NCBI GenBank assembly: GCA_963556495.2
Contig: OY747716.1
Coordinates: forward strand, 34,949,318 to 35,013,317
Direction: 5' to 3'
Length of the DNA stretch: 64,000 nt
Source of the DNA: Valencia hispanica
Lineage: Eukaryota; Chordata; Actinopteri; Cyprinodontiformes; Valenciidae
The first letter of the stretch is position 1, and every line of letters begins with the position of its first letter. Of the stretch, positions 52,303-63,850 are shown piece after piece. A program made the translations under genes and the position numbers. The notes under the pieces were generated by a model, which saw nothing but the letters and a program-made list of their open reading frames with translations, was not told the DNA's origin and made no database searches.

Positions 52303-54435
52303 ATTTTTTTTTTATGACTTATGTTCTGGACTGTTAAAGGAGTTGGCTAACAATTATATCATCTGTAGGTGAAACCTGTTACTTAACAAAATGCTTTCAG
52401 ACTTCCACTGAAAATACAACTACAAATAAACAGTGTTAGTAATGATGCATGCATACTATGCATTATTAATGATCTGAAATCTGAATCTAAAATAAAACCA
52501 GTCCCGCTGTTTCAAACTAGCTCTTCTGTTCCGTGATTTACATCACAAGACATTTGACTGCATGACAGCCTGGCAGCCAAGCTTAAAGGAAGTATGAAGT
52601 CAGAGTTCCTCCATCCATCAGCCAGCGGTCTGACTGAAAGCATGACCAGCTGTGACTACAGGCAGGAAGGCCGTCTGTGGAGCCTTGCTGAAGTTCAGAT
52701 CTGCAGCAGATGCTGGCTGCCACCGAGCACCACATTAATTTTAATGTCTTAACGCACTACATCCAAGTAAACCTCCAAAGCCCTCAGAAAACTATCACTC
52801 ACTAGTTTATTTTGAGACTTACACTGGTTAGGGAGTTCTGGTTTAGGTTTACTCTGGAGGTTATATCAGATTAGTACAGAATTAGAAACTATCAATCCTT
52901 ATTTTTGTACTTTTGCATCATCAATAATGTCACAGAACATGACTAGTATATAAAAAGACTAAACCTCAATAAATACTTTGATGCCAAGCTCACTTAGTCG
53001 CTAGGCTGGTGAGAAAAGGCAAACATTTTCCAGAATAACAGATCTCTTAGGAATACTGAAATACATAAATGGGTCATTTTTAAAATCTGCAATAATCTGA
53101 TAAAGGGACAACACAAATGATATAATAGACTCTTTGCTTTTATTGAAGAATACAGCTGGATTTTAAAGGTGATATTTTGGGGCTAAAAGGAATACAGCAA
53201 AATGAGCTAAAGTCAAACTAGAGGGCTTACTCGAAATGCCCTCTGCTGTATCTGGCTCCTAATAAAAAGGTGTGGTCTTAATTTGTAACATGGCACAGCA
53301 AAGTCAGGTTTTATCCATAATTATAAAATTATGTAATTGTGCTTTTTAACATAATTTTTTAACAACAATAACAACTTTCAATTGTAAATTCCATTTCTAA
53401 AAGAGTGTAACTGAGCATGAGAAGAGCAGGTGGTGTATGCACTGTTAATTAAAAAACATTTCCATATCACTGAAACTTATCACCATTTTGTCATGTAACA
53501 ATCAAAAAGTAGTTAATAGTAGTGAAGTAGAAAGCAAAGGATACATTATACTTTTTTTTTTTTTTTTACAAATATCTGATAAGTGTCTATTTGTATTCAC
53601 CCTTCTTTACTATATGGACTTTAATTTTGCCTAAGTAAAATCTAGAGCAACCAATTGCCTTCAGCCTTCAGGCAAGATATAAACACAATCACAGCAGCTT
53701 TAGAAATAGTGGCACTCCCTACTCTCCAGATCAAACCTACCTTATAAGGTTTGAAAGCAGCTGATCCAGGTAGCGTTGTGCAAAAAGCTGTTCAGGACGT
53801 GACATGTTACTGAATCATTTTAGAAAAAAAGTCCTAACCTTAAGAAACTTCGTGGACTTCGTACTGATGACAGGCATAGAGAAACTCCAGCTGTTAAAAA
53901 TAAATAAATCTTAATGTTCCAGAGGGCTGAATCAGCATGACTCACGGAGTGGGCTAGGTATTTACCAGGGTTTAACAAAATAAAATGCTACTTAAAAACT
54001 AATTAAAAATCAGGTATTAAAATCACAAAGATAGGTCAAAATAAAGTAACAGAAGGTAAAAAAAATGAGTTGGAAGTTTTCTTTTACATCTATAGTCCCA
54101 AATGATATGTCAATGCTCGTGTTTGTTGTACCAAAGCTATAATTATATGCAATTTTCCAGATTAAATCACTGCAGTTTCCTACTGTAAGTGGTTTTCCAG
54201 AGATTTGATGTGGTTTTTGTTCCCTCTGGGATTCAATGCACGCGTTGTCTTTAAAAAAAAGAAATAATACAAGGCTGAATAAAAACAGTAGCATATGATC
54301 AGCCCTCAGTGTTGGTAATGCTTGCAGTCCTTTGTTGATGACAGGTCAGACAGCGGAGCAGCTGGCCCTTCTTTTAATCATCCTGCTCTGACAAAGAAAG
54401 AAACAAAAAAATCCTTTGTAATTGTTTTTGCCTTT
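52300..54435. other. yes1 intron 1, 5' part
   Basis: No transposon or gene recognised. It contains two T/A homopolymer runs (53552-53568 and near 54250). It is relatively repeat-poor compared with 34-52 kb, as might be expected near a promoter. Confidence 0.4.
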
Positions 54436-54437
54436 AC

Positions 54438-54900
54438 CTTCTCGGTCCTTCCAGTGTGATGTTTCTTCCTATTTTCCCCAATTTCCCCTTAAATCAGTTC
54501 GGGACAAAGTAAATCCGAGTTATACCAGCCGGGACCGATCCGCCTTCATCCTCACTTCATCCATCCAGCGGTTTGGTTTCAAGTTAAATCAAGTGTTGCA
54601 GTCCTGAAGGCTGATGTTAGCGCTGCGTGGAGCTGTCATTTTCATTCATGTGGAGAAATCACTGAGGGGAAAATCCTGCAGAGGCATGCCTGCTGATAGA
54701 AAACAAAGAGGAAGGAGGAAAAGTGGGATCCTGGAGTATCCAGGAGAGATGGAGCCTCCTCTCCACTTCCTACTACCAAACTTCCATCAACCCACACACA
54801 ACAACATGGCCGACCCAGCCTGCGGGACTGGAGCCACGCAACTGGATACGCAGACACAGAGCCGTCTGGTGCAGCTGGTCTGAAAGCAGCCGGGGCGTGA
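54438..54900 (-). other. yes1: candidate yes1 non-coding exon 1 and promoter
   Basis: The minus strand has a good splice donor GAGAAG|GTAAAG at 54438/54437, and the segment to its right is GC-richer than its surroundings. It includes an ETS-like GTAGGAAGTGGAG near 54765 and CpG-containing stretches (54830-54925), consistent with a TATA-less housekeeping promoter. yes1 exon 2 starts with only nine untranslated bases, so a distant 5' exon is required, and vertebrate YES1 has a long intron 1. Transcript evidence is absent here. The first exon could instead lie elsewhere to the right. Confidence 0.42.
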
Positions 54901-55073
54901 AACATCCACGCAGAGGGAAACGGTGAAAAACCTTACGTTGGGAAAAACAATAAAAAGCAGACATGGAAAGAGAGGTGAAAATAAGCAGACCGGCCCGTAA
55001 AGAACATTTATTCTAAAAAAAAAAAAGAAAAAAGGATTGACTGGCACCGTTCGCATTCACAAACTTTAGCGTG

Positions 55074-55088
55074 TGGCGCCCTCTGCTG
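55074..55088 (-). promoter_or_regulatory. CTCF-like core motif
   Basis: The minus strand reads CCAGCAGAGGGCGCC, which fits every position of the CTCF core consensus CCASYAGRKGGCRS. It lies about 200 bp upstream of the candidate yes1 promoter. Similar motifs also occur at the ends of some fish repeats, so function is unproven. Confidence 0.4.
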
Positions 55089-55646
55089 GTTTTATGCGTC
55101 TAGTGTAGGTCAAACCATAAAAATCACTGAGCGAATCGTAAGTAAAGAATGTTTTTAACAGTTTTGCGATCTCTTTAACGCATGCAAAGTGCAAAAGACT
55201 AATCACTAGACAGTTTTTGTAGTTGGTTTTAAACTATCTTTGTAACGTGCTGTGAAAAGGTATTTGCTTCTACTGCCCTCAATTCAGTTAAATTTAATTA
55301 AATTCAAAAATATTTTAGGAATCTCAAAATTCCTTCTACTTTTTGCTTTTTGAAATTGTCTTTCTCCTTTTTCGCTGAAACAAAAAAAGTTTTTTTTTTC
55401 CTTTTCTTTTTCTATTTAAGCATCTGGTCAACAGGAAGGCAGTATTATCTGTTTCACCAAGAAGTGGCTTCAACAACATATCCCCGACTCCAACATCTCT
55501 TTGCCTGGCTTTCTAACTATATGAGCAGACCAATATTTGGAGAGGAGAGGCAAAAACAAAGGAGGTAATTTAGCAGTGCTTGTGAACAACATATAGTGTT
55601 ATCCAGCAAATGTTACTGAGAAATACCATCTCTACTCAGTAGCAGT

Positions 55647-56415
55647 TCTTGACAAGGGTGAAAAATGCTTTTTTTTTCCTTCCTGGGAGTGAAACGCCCC
55701 AATGTCATGCCAGTGCATGTTCGTTTTAGAAAACATAGGCATGGATTGATTTTCTAACTCCTTTTGCAGGACGGGGAGCAGTAAGGTGCATTTTCTCTGC
55801 TGCTTGTTGGTGCTGCAAAGGGAGGGGGACAGGCCTGAAGTGTCTGAAGCGGCTGGAAGGGAAACGGCATCTAACCAGTTCTCAAAATAAAACAAAAGAA
55901 CAACAAACACAAAGTCACCATGGCAATATAAGATATGCTTATAATTTCCACCAATGGATTTTCTAAATTAGAACATCTATTTATAACAATTATTTGCACC
56001 CTCGGTGCACCTGCTTGCTGCTGCCAGCTGTGCCTGTTGCAAGGAGTGTGCGGGAGAGGAGAGGCAGCTTTGTATGTAACAGGTCTATTTTCTCCTATTA
56101 GTTTTTTTGTGTAGACTATACACTGTAAAAGTATTTATGTTTATCTGAATAAATTCATTATAGATCTAACAACAGTGTAAACAGTAACCCGTGTTAAAGA
56201 TAAACAATGCAGGATTTTCATGTTAATGAATCATCTACTCAAGCTGGTATCTGGTAAAATGATTCATCACAGGGTGAATAAAGTCGCTCCTAGCACCTTG
56301 TGCTGTCTGTACCGAGAATAGCACACTTGCAAATTAAGTCTCCAAGCTGTCCCTTTCGTCTTGTGTTTGTGGTGGGGGAGGTTGATTAGGGTTGGCTGCC
56401 TGTGTGGTAAACTAT
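55647..56415. other. 769-bp unidentified insertion in the old Rex1 copy
   Basis: Sequence without similarity to Rex1 lies between two LINE-derived parts and is bordered by TAGCAGT on both sides (55640-55646 and 56416-56422). No inverted ends, poly(A) or coding block recognised. Confidence 0.45.
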
Positions 56416-57236
56416 TAGCAGTACGTTTTCATCCATATTATGAATTATGTTATTCAGTATTATCTTGTCAGCCATATGGATTCAGCAGATTGCCAATGCT
56501 GCAGGTGATATAATCAGTTATTGAGAAGTATCCAAAAGCAACGTCATGATTAGAGACGGCAGATATATATACAGGAAAAAGCTGGAGTGTAAACTCCAGG
56601 AGGATATTAAGAGTTTCAGGATTTTAGCAGGAGGAGGATGAGATTGATGGAAGTCTGGACAGAGTCAATGAAATGAAAACATTCTTCAATAAAAAAAACG
56701 TTTTCTATCCTCTTCTTCTGTCTCCAATCCTCCCTTGGCACACAACTTACATGATACACCTCAGATGATTCATCTTCTGCCTTGGCCATGGATAATGCTG
56801 CTTCTACATCTTGGTCTTCAACCAAATCAAAACGATGCTAATGCTCCCCATGTCTCCTCCTCCTGTCTGTCTGTCTCTAACACTCAAGTGTATAAGCAGC
56901 TGGAGGAACTGAACCACGACAAGGCTGCAGTTCCAGATGCTGTCAGCTCAGAGTCCTGAAGGCATGTTTGGTACAGCTATGTGTAATTCTGCAACACCTC
57001 ATCAACCTTAACTTGACCCAGGAGGAGGTTCCAGGGCTGTGAAAGAACACCTTCCTTGTTCCTGTCCAAAAGAAAGCTCATACATCAGTTCTCTACAACT
57101 ATAACTACAACTATAACTATAAAACTATGCCCTGACATCCCAATTCATGAAGGTCCTAAAGAGACTCCTGTTGACCCACTTGAGTAACCAATCAATCTTC
57201 TTTCTGGTCACTGTACAGTTTGCATATTCAAATTCA

Positions 57237-57434
57237 TTTCAATTCAAAATCCCAGAGGAAAATTAAGTGTTGTTGTGGTTCATACTATTTAATTCTTCAA
57301 GGAGTTTTTGTAGATCATGGTGGCTGTGGGAAGGAAGGATCTCCTGTAGTGGTCTGTCTTACAGTGAAACTGAAGAAGCCTCCGCTCCAACATGCAGCCA
57401 TCCAAAGTAGCTCAATTCTAGAAATTGCATTGTT
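57237..57434 (-). mobile_element. 5'-truncated Rex1-like 3' end inserted in an older Rex1 copy
   Basis: The plus strand TTCAATTCAAAATCCCAGAG and GAAACTGAAGAAGCCTCCGC are the reverse complement of the Rex1-like 3' end seen at 39020-39180. AAATTCA occurs at both edges (57230-57236, 57435-57441), a likely target duplication. Confidence 0.65.
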
Positions 57435-58460
57435 AAATTCAAGTGCCGTCGGAGTTGAAGATCCCATCGTACGCCTGCTTCTACAAACCCACTGTAATCT
57501 GGATAAAGCAGCGAGCTGTGAGAGGATTGTGTTCTTTGTTTTCTTCTGTGCATTTAATGTAATCCAGTCTGATTTACTATGGCAAGACACAGTGGGAGGC
57601 CTCCACAACTGCCTGGATCAATGACTATCTGAAGAAAAGACCATGGTTTGTAAGACTGCAAATGTGTGTGTCTCTGACCAGGTGAGCTGGAGCACAGGAG
57701 CACCTCAAGGGACTCTATTCTCCCCATTCCTTTTTTCAATAGGTTAACCTCAGACTTTGAACGCAAGTCATAGAGATTGACAAAATACTGAGTACAGAAA
57801 GCTGGTGGACCACTTTGTGACATGGTGTGGAAACAATCATCTTACCTTGAACGCTTACAAAACAAAGGAGATGACTGTAGATTTAAGGGGAAACGGGCAT
57901 AGATCAAACACATTTCCATCATGAGAGATGAAGTGGAGGTAGCAGAGGAGTACAAATTTCCTAGTGCTTACCTAGACAAAAGACTGGACAGTATGCAACA
58001 ATGAAGCTGTATACAAGAAGGGACAGAGCAGACTATAGTTCTTCAGGAAGTTTAGGTCCCTCAATGTTTGCAGAAAGGTACAGTAAATCTTCTTGAAGTA
58101 TATTGTGCAGGGAGCAATCTCCTATGCCAGGATCAGCTGGGGTAACAGCATCAGAGCTGGTGACTTAAAATAATTCAACCAGTTGAAATTGTGGCCTTTC
58201 TCTGTTCTGAGGACTGCGGTAGAATCTTTGGAGCTGGATGTGCAAAGACGACCAACCATCCTCTTCAAAAGGTAATTTTACAATAACTGAGTGTCTCAGT
58301 CAGTCTTTTTCATATTCACTGTAATAGAGACTGCTATAGAAGATGCTTCCTACCCACAGCGATCAACATCTATAATTTACTCTTTCAAGAAACTTGGATA
58401 ATTTTGGTTACTACAGTGTTTAATTTCCCTATGGGTATAAAGAAAGTATAGAACCTTTTC

Positions 58461-61375
58461 TATAAAGGTTTACTGATTGGGTAAAATATTGCACTAAACA
58501 TTTTATCTTTCATTGTACTTCATATAATCTGTTTACTTTCTTGTGTGCTTACATTAAATTACAACTTTTATCAGAAATGTTTACTTACAGGACAATATAC
58601 CATGTTGTTCAGTGCGGTTGATAACCTATTACTGCCATTAATTTAATTATGATGAACCCAGTTTATTGACAAATCAAGTCAATTATCCTTCCCCTGATGA
58701 AGTCTCATAATTTTTTGTTCAATATATTAACTGATTAAATATAAACCCTATCATGATTAACTCAAAGGGGATAATAAAACGTAACATGTAAATAAAAACA
58801 ATTTACTGTCATTGTTGCTCATGTGATTGTAAAGTGGAAAAGAGTAGTGTGACTAATGCAAAAAATATAAAGGAAATATGTTGAACTTTTAAACCATATA
58901 CTGTTTGAGATATCTGTCCCTTTAAAAATGTTGACACTTTCCCTTAAAGTCTGCTGTATGCTTGTCTTGATCCCCTCTGATGGGGATAAAAGAGATGCTA
59001 CAGGTGGTAAGTTTTCATTAAAGAGTCCTTGATGACTTAGAAGCAGATCTGTTTTCATGGAATACAAAGTCATTTTATCAAAAAGGTTACAGAAAGGGAG
59101 ATGTGAATAAAGTATGACGTTTTTTTTTTTTTTTTCATATAGTCATATTGGTGAATGTTTAATAGAAGAACCTAATTAAAATGTTTGTAGCAGTTGTGAC
59201 ACTTTAGGTATAAGTGCATTTTAAGTTAGTGTAAAGAACTTAGCACAAAGTTATGGGCCCAATGCATGAACCAACTTGGTGGGCCCCATGTCTGTTTTAT
59301 TAATAACTTTAACAGAATTTTGTTCTATTTTAAAAGACAAGGATAATAAAAAGACTACAGATTTGCAGAAAATAAGATATGTACTTTGAACAAACGTGTT
59401 GTGGGGAAAAAAAGCAACCAAAAGTTGGTTGGAATTCCTACTTCAGTAAGTGCTCGCTGATGGGTCTTTATGTTTGTAGAAATTAGTATGTGGCTCCTTC
59501 CTCTTACTTTTCCTTTACCTTTCCTTTTCTTTTTTTCTTTTACGTTAGCCTGATTTCCCTTTCTTGGGAAGAGACATGAGTTTTGTCCTCTTTTCCTCTG
59601 TTACCTTTATAGCTCTATAAATAAACTACAGTAGGTAAATCAACTATTTTAAGGGAGAATAGGGGCATCAGAGAACATGCATCATTATTGTTAATCCAAA
59701 ATTCAGTCTCTTAACCACTTTATTCACTCAGTGGGAATTTAATTATAGTATTATTTTATTAGAAAAGAATTAGAAATTAGAAATAATAAAATGTACAATA
59801 CAAAAACCCTTTTATATTACAAGCTTTTTGATCTTCTTCTACTTTCTATTTCTTGTTTCAGTCTTTAATTGGTACACAAGTATCACATTAAAAAGTACAC
59901 TGAATATCTCAAACTATATTTTTTGTTGTACAGAAACACTGAGTCACGTTAATTTCCTGGAGATGAACACTGACCACAAATCACATTAAATTTAATGATT
60001 TCAACATGAGTTTCCTTTGCAGTTCCCACAAAGAAGTCAATTCCCCACAACGTGACAGAGAGTCCACGATGTGAGCAATGCAACTTTGCACTTACACCTT
60101 TCAAATTTGATTACCAAAAGGCTTGTTCTGTAAGCACTTGAGCTAAGAGACAGTAACATCAATAAAAGTCTTCAAACACAACGTACCAGTGGCGGAGACA
60201 GCTGGGGCTATAAAAAGCAAACAGAGCTAAAATTAGAATGAGTCATATGTTCCTCTGCTGTATTGTTTGAAGTGATAAAGTTCAGTTTTACTCCTTGTGC
60301 TGTAATTTGATTACTGAGATCTCAGCCTCCGAGAAAATGATATGAAGAAACATCTGAACAAACAGTGCATGTATTTTTTTGCTATATTTATCACAAATCC
60401 TGGTGCAATCGTGCACTTTGATTATTGAAGTGCAAAGCAAATATAACATGTTATGGTCAGCAGGTTTATTAATGTTAAACATACAGTAAGGGCTTTAAAC
60501 ATTGCACTGATTCAAGCATTGGTTTATTAAAGCTAAACATTCATATCTGCTTCATGCATGCCTTAATTAGATCCAGATATCCTGCTATAATCAGAAGAAG
60601 AGCTTATTAAGAGATGATTGAAGCTGAATAAGTAATCATCACTTTATAATGATTACTTAGATTCATTTCAACATAAGATAGTCATGGAAATGTTATGATT
60701 AGCTGCCTCGGTCATAATTATATGGTTAAGTGTCCATGAGACAGTTGGCCTATTTTTACACAAAGGAACATTTGACAACTTAGTATATTTGAACAAAATC
60801 AGTTAAATGATACTTAAGATTATTCTTTGCGATTTTGAGTTAAGACTGGTTGCTAAAAATGCAGGTTTTCTTTATTTGTCTTTGACTCTTGGCGCATTAG
60901 TTTGCATTTTCTTCCCATAACCACTGGGGTGCAGTGGTCACCCAGTGCAAGAAACAGGGTTTTTCTTTAAGGCGTCTTCTTTTCTATATTCCCCTTTTTT
61001 CTATCTTTCAAGAATTTAAATAAAAGTGTTTCCTTTTAGCTAAGCAAACCATGACGTCAAAGAGCGAAGAAGACCGAAGAAGTCTGAATCACCTACTAAA
61101 GATACAACACATGGCCCTGATGATGCCTGTGCAGAGGAAAGGCACATCTGACTTCTGATGAACATGATAGAAAGAGAGAGAAAAAAGTTAAGTTAATCTA
61201 AGTTTTAATTTTAGTCTTATGCAACTTCATACGTTTGCTCACAGCTTTGGGAGAATACATTATTGTCTACTTTGTTACTTAAACAGAGTTTCAAGGATAT
61301 TAATCTTAAAACTAAAATGCAACTCAAAATGTATCCAGTCAAATCAGAAATGAAAGTTTATTTAAATTGTTAAGG
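58461..61375. other. intergenic DNA without recognised features
   Basis: AT-rich sequence upstream of the candidate yes1 promoter. It has a T-run at 59120-59136 and a pyrimidine-rich patch at 59500-59545; no gene, RNA or transposon supported. Confidence 0.35.
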
Positions 61376-61379
61376 TTTC

Positions 61380-62140
61380 TTGGCACAGACCTTGTTTTTA
61401 AACATATTCCACAAATTTTCAACAGGGTTGATGTTTGGTCTATGTGGAGTCCATTTGAGAAGTTTCATGTTATCCTGCCTCATTTGTATTTTGGATAAAC
61501 CACTTTAACCACATGACCTAAACGGTCACCCTTAGAGAAAATAAGATTTAGTTCAAGAGTGTTCAAAGACTATGTAGGAAACACCCCGGCTTATACCTGC
61601 CGGGAATGGAAGAAGATTCAACACTGGTGTCACTGTCCACAGTGAAGCCAGGCTGAGAGAGTGCCGAACAAGGAAAATGACCCCTCCTCCAATTCAGCAC
61701 CTTCAAGCTCAAGTCGCATTTGTAGCTTATCATACAGAGAAATCAAATAAATCAAATACAAGTTTTACAGCTGGGGTAGGTAAAGTTAATACTATTTGAC
61801 CACAATAACAAGAAGATGTTTGGAGAGGTCAAACCTCAGAATACTCCTCCAGCTGTTAAGCATAGTAATGGCAGCATCATGCTATGGGGTTGTTTCACTA
61901 TACCGGTATTACTGTTGTACTGTACAATGTTGATGGGATAATGAAGGTCAACATGTTTGGTCAATTTCTCCAATGAACAGCTAGCTAGTCAAACTTTGAA
62001 TGCCTGTCTTCCAACAGGAAAATGATTCAAACACACAAACAGAGCACTTATGTACAAATCAGGCTGACATAAAGCTTCTATAATGGTCATTGGAATATCC
62101 TGAAAATGCATTCATCATACTTAAAAGCTAGATTGGATCT
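61380..62140 (+). mobile_element. decayed Tc1-like transposon
   Basis: The plus strand around 61857-61905 reads VKHSNGSIMLWGCFT, the block before the second catalytic Asp of Tc1-type transposases. Flanking parts are eroded (QLASQTLNACLPTGK after it). No terminal repeats seen. Confidence 0.55.
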
Positions 62141-62244
62141 TTGATCTTATAGTATAGCACTATAGATCGTATATCACACTTTCAACAACAAGGCAATTCA
62201 AGGTGTTTGCAAAGGTAACAAAAATAAAAATATGGTAAAATGGT

Positions 62245-62345
62245 AAATGGCCTGCATTTGTAAAGGGCTTTAACTAGTACTGAGGGCACCTTACACAACA
62301 TTCAGTCAATTACCCATTCATACACACATTCGCACAAAAAAAATA
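62245..62345. repeat. dispersed repeat tail fragment
   Basis: GGTAAATGGCCTGCATTTGT and the CATTCATACACACATTCGCAC end are phrases of a very common fish repeat tail. Just left, 62155-62220 holds another LINE-tail relic (CAACAACAAGGCAATTCAAG). Confidence 0.5.
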
Positions 62346-62793
62346 AGATGCTTTACAGTAAGACAAATTTACAACATGAGAAAAAATGATCACATGTAGT
62401 TATTAAAAATGGCATACTCAGATTATAAGTAATGTGCAGCTGAGTAGGTTAATTTAGATAAGAAAAATGTAGGATGTGCATTATATGTGCATGAGAAAAC
62501 TATTTACAAGAATTGGAAAAAAGATGTTCATTTGTTTATAACTTTCTTTTTATTTCAAAACCTTAAAATAGAAATCAAATCATGGTTCTTTAAAAAATTC
62601 CTATGGCAGGTATTTATCAAACATTCTAAGTTGTCTTTTTTGACAAAGGTTATGTTACAGTTGCTGCTATAAGCTAGTTTTATCTAGTTTACTGAGGGTT
62701 AAAATGGCTCTTTGGATTGTAAAGCTTGCAGACCCCTGGTATAGACAATAGATTAATGGACACTGCGCTGTGACAACTCAGAGAAATGTCAGA

Positions 62794-62795
<2 letters not shown>

Positions 62796-62838
<43 letters not shown>
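62796..62838. repeat. (TA)n microsatellite
   Basis: About 21 uninterrupted TA/AT units. Confidence 0.95.
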
Positions 62839-62844
<6 letters not shown>

Positions 62845-63199
62845 TAAAGCCTATATTCCTAGTTAGATAGGAAAAGCACAACCTGCATTTGACTTTGTAA
62901 ATAATCAGGAACCTACATGACAGCATACATTATTATCCGAGCATCTACAACAGATGACACCTTTATTAACAAAAAGCAGAACACATCATTTTAGTGTCGA
63001 CCAGCTCAGGGTAAACTCCGGAACAGTATGTTTCAGTAATAAGTTAGCAGGTTAAGTGGCCAAATGGAAACACAAATAATGTTAATCATATAATTACAAG
63101 TAGCTTGATAGTAAAATTACTTTATCTCCCATCCATGTTTATCTTGCCTCTCACGCTCGTTTCAGCACTTCCAGCTGTGAACAGCTCCCATCCTGCCTA

Positions 63200-63850
63200 C
63201 AACAGCCTCCGAAGGCCCGTCACGTGGTATTATTCATAGCGTTACGTCAGTTGTTGACATTAATTTACGGTTTAATTAATGATGATGTCTGAATTGAAAA
63301 GCCCTTCGCTTCTTTCTTTTTTTTTTTTTTTTTTTTTTTTATGAGTCGGCTCTGGGTCGTTCATTGACGCGGAAGACGTCTGCGCTCATATGGGACAGGG
63401 AGGGGTGAGGGCGGCTGGGCTGATGACGCAGCCACCCACCTCCACACCCCACCTCCAACTTTACCTCCCACCCCCTTTCCCTTACATGATAAGTGGAAAG
63501 AGACGACCCCTGCGAATTCATCGATAAAAAACCAAAGGGGAGGTAACTTCACAGGACTCAGGAAAGTTTTCACAGAGACAGCAGCTGCTGCTGTGGCGCT
63601 TTTCGTCCCGTCCATGAGCGACTAAAAAAAAAAGTCCCTGAGAGCTGAGCTGAGGGCGCACGGTCTGCTGCACAAACCCGACCAGGGCGCTGAAGATACA
63701 CTTCCCAGAGAAAGATAGAGAGAGGAAGAGGGTGAGAGAGACTGAGATAGAGATCCTATCTCACTCTCCTGCTTGAAGTCCTCGGAAGATCGTGTCTATC
63801 GTCTCAAAACTGGTTAGAAGGCTCGCTTTTACGTAACGTAAAAGTGATAA
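63200..63850 (+). promoter_or_regulatory. candidate promoter/5' exon of the next gene (possibly adcyap1)
   Basis: GC-richer than the preceding 4 kb, with an E-box GTCACGTGGT at 63219-63228, a CRE-type site TTACGTCA at 63242-63249, a second TGACGCAG site near 63424, then a purine-rich CpG-containing stretch (63640-63790) that looks like a 5' UTR. By synteny with human, ADCYAP1 follows YES1 on the opposite strand. No coding sequence of it is in the window, so the gene name is only an inference. Confidence 0.3.
63317..63340. repeat. T homopolymer run
   Basis: About 24 T residues in the candidate promoter region, following a pyrimidine-rich CTTCTTTC stretch. Confidence 0.9.

Larger units (their letters stand above)
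55420..58460 (+). mobile_element. old Rex1-like LINE, plus orientation, interrupted at least twice
   Basis: Eroded matches to the 36.1-39.2 kb element run in the same order. Endonuclease: ATATCCCCGACTCCAACATC at about 55480. RT start: AACCACGACAAGGCTGCAG at about 56910. GTCGGAGTTGAAGATCCCAT is at 57448, a motif B region (GCACCTCAAGGGACTCTATT) near 57700, and a C-terminal region around 58000-58260. The tail TTTAATTTCCCTATGGG lies at about 58421. Frames are heavily disrupted. It contains a 769-bp foreign segment (55647-56415) and a small inverted Rex1 tail (57237-57434). Confidence 0.75.

Noticed and set aside
54806..54883. Plus-strand 25-codon frame starting MADPACGTG near 54806 in the candidate promoter
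   Set aside because: Very short, no splice donor at its end and no known product; more likely the 5' region of the minus-strand yes1 transcript.
63361..63615. 84-codon minus-strand frame (MDGTKSATAAAA...)
   Set aside because: Composition of a GC-rich promoter region, no recognisable domain, no splice context.
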